Shown in pieces: positions 21,159 through 21,589 of a stretch of DNA of 21,589 bases. A program made the translations under genes and the position numbers. The stretch covers positions 1 through 21,589 of the forward strand of contig PLWR01000209.1 of NCBI GenBank assembly GCA_003165615.1. The letters are read 5' to 3'. The DNA comes from Acidobacteriota bacterium (GTDB lineage Bacteria; Acidobacteriota; Terriglobia; UBA7540). Every line of letters starts with the position of its first letter. Position 1 is the first letter of the stretch. Under the pieces are notes generated by a model. The model did not search any database. It worked only from the letters and a program-made list of their open reading frames with translations, and was not told where the DNA came from.

Positions 21159-21589
21159 ATGGTACTTAAAGGACAAGTTGCATTGATTACCGGGGCTTCA
21201 AGCGGTATCGGGCGGGCGACGGCGGAGAGCATGGCGCGCGCAGGAGCGCGCGTGGGAGTGAACTATCTCAAGAATCAAAAAGGCGCGGAGGAGGCGGTGG
21301 AAGCCATCCGCAAGGGGGGTGGCGAAGCTGCGGCGATTCGCGCCGACGTTACGCGCCAGGCCGACGTCCGTGCGCTGGTGGCGGCGGTACGCAAACAATG
21401 GGGGCGCATTGATATTCTGGTGAACAACGCCGGCGATCTGATTGCCCGGCGCACGCTGGCGGATATGACAGAAGAGTATTGGGACCAGATCATGGACTTG
21501 AACCTGAAGAGCGTGTTTCTGTGTACCCAAGCCGTGTGGGAAGAGATGGCGGCGCGTCACAGCGGCTGCATCATCAACGTCTCGTCGAT
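21159..21589 (+). CDS. Short-chain dehydrogenase/reductase (SDR), N-terminal part
   Basis: The frame starts at ATG 21159 and is still open at the window end, giving 143 residues. MVLKGQVALITGASSGIGRATAESMARAGARV contains the TGxxxGxG Rossmann motif (TGASSGIG). NNAG lies at about 93-96 (DILVNNAGDL), and INVSS at the edge reaches the catalytic Ser region; the YxxxK motif is beyond the window. The pattern fits classical SDRs such as 3-oxoacyl-ACP reductase or glucose 1-dehydrogenase-like enzymes using NAD(P)H; the substrate cannot be told. GGGAGG lies 5 bases before the ATG, a strong ribosome-binding site. Confidence 0.93.
   Translation, partial: MVLKGQVALITGASSGIGRATAESMARAGARVGVNYLKNQKGAEEAVEAIRKGGGEAAAIRADVTRQADVRALVAAVRKQWGRIDILVNNAGDLIARRTLADMTEEYWDQIMDLNLKSVFLCTQAVWEEMAARHSGCIINVSS

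Overview
The window looks like a GC-rich bacterial chromosome segment, most likely from an Acidobacteriota member. The main reasons are an 880-residue duplicated MacB/FtsX-type permease with the helical N-terminal domain typical of acidobacterial ADOP permeases, and short CAGGTGT-type repeats in several gaps. No rRNA, tRNA, CRISPR array or complete transposon was seen, so the phylum call is an inference.

Layout. Positions 1-5212 (minus strand) hold an efflux-type set: a periplasmic adaptor (HlyD/RND family), an ADOP permease and the start of a TolC-family outer-membrane protein. A consensus-like sigma-70 promoter (5319-5347) lies ahead of it. A plus-strand vapBC toxin-antitoxin pair (3327-3952) sits between adaptor and permease, and the adaptor reading frame is broken near its 3' end beside that pair. 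No ATPase gene of this transporter is visible.

Positions 5560-8433 (plus strand) are an accessory stretch: an EVE-domain protein, a family 5 uracil-DNA glycosylase, the remnant of a doc (Fic-fold) toxin on the minus strand, and a two-gene module of a short ORF plus a DUF1828/DUF1829-type protein. Positions 8914-10515 encode an FGGY kinase resembling D-ribulose kinases, with its own good promoter and an unusual N-terminal extension.

Positions 10623-20550 (minus strand) form one compact flagellar gene cluster. In transcription order: fliL, short fliN, fliO, fliP, fliQ, fliR, flhB, flhA, fliA, fliM, long fliN/fliY-like gene, and a protein with a Cys4 N-terminus and a MshEN (c-di-GMP-binding type) domain. 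This covers the export gate (FliOPQR-FlhAB), the C-ring switch (FliM, two FliN-like proteins), the flagellar sigma factor and a stator/rod-associated FliL. flhF and flhG, often found between flhA and fliA, are absent here. Two 9-base G/C homopolymers lie in flhB and at the fliA/fliM junction, and FlhB has NPNE instead of the usual NPTH autocleavage motif.

Positions 20551-21158 are a repeat- and palindrome-rich spacer. From 21159 to the window end there is the start of a short-chain dehydrogenase/reductase gene (plus strand).

The best candidates for something little described are the flagellar-operon MshEN/Cys4 protein, the homopolymer tracts in the flagellar genes, and the doc-remnant/DUF1828 module. 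All functional statements rest on reading motifs by eye; no searches were run.
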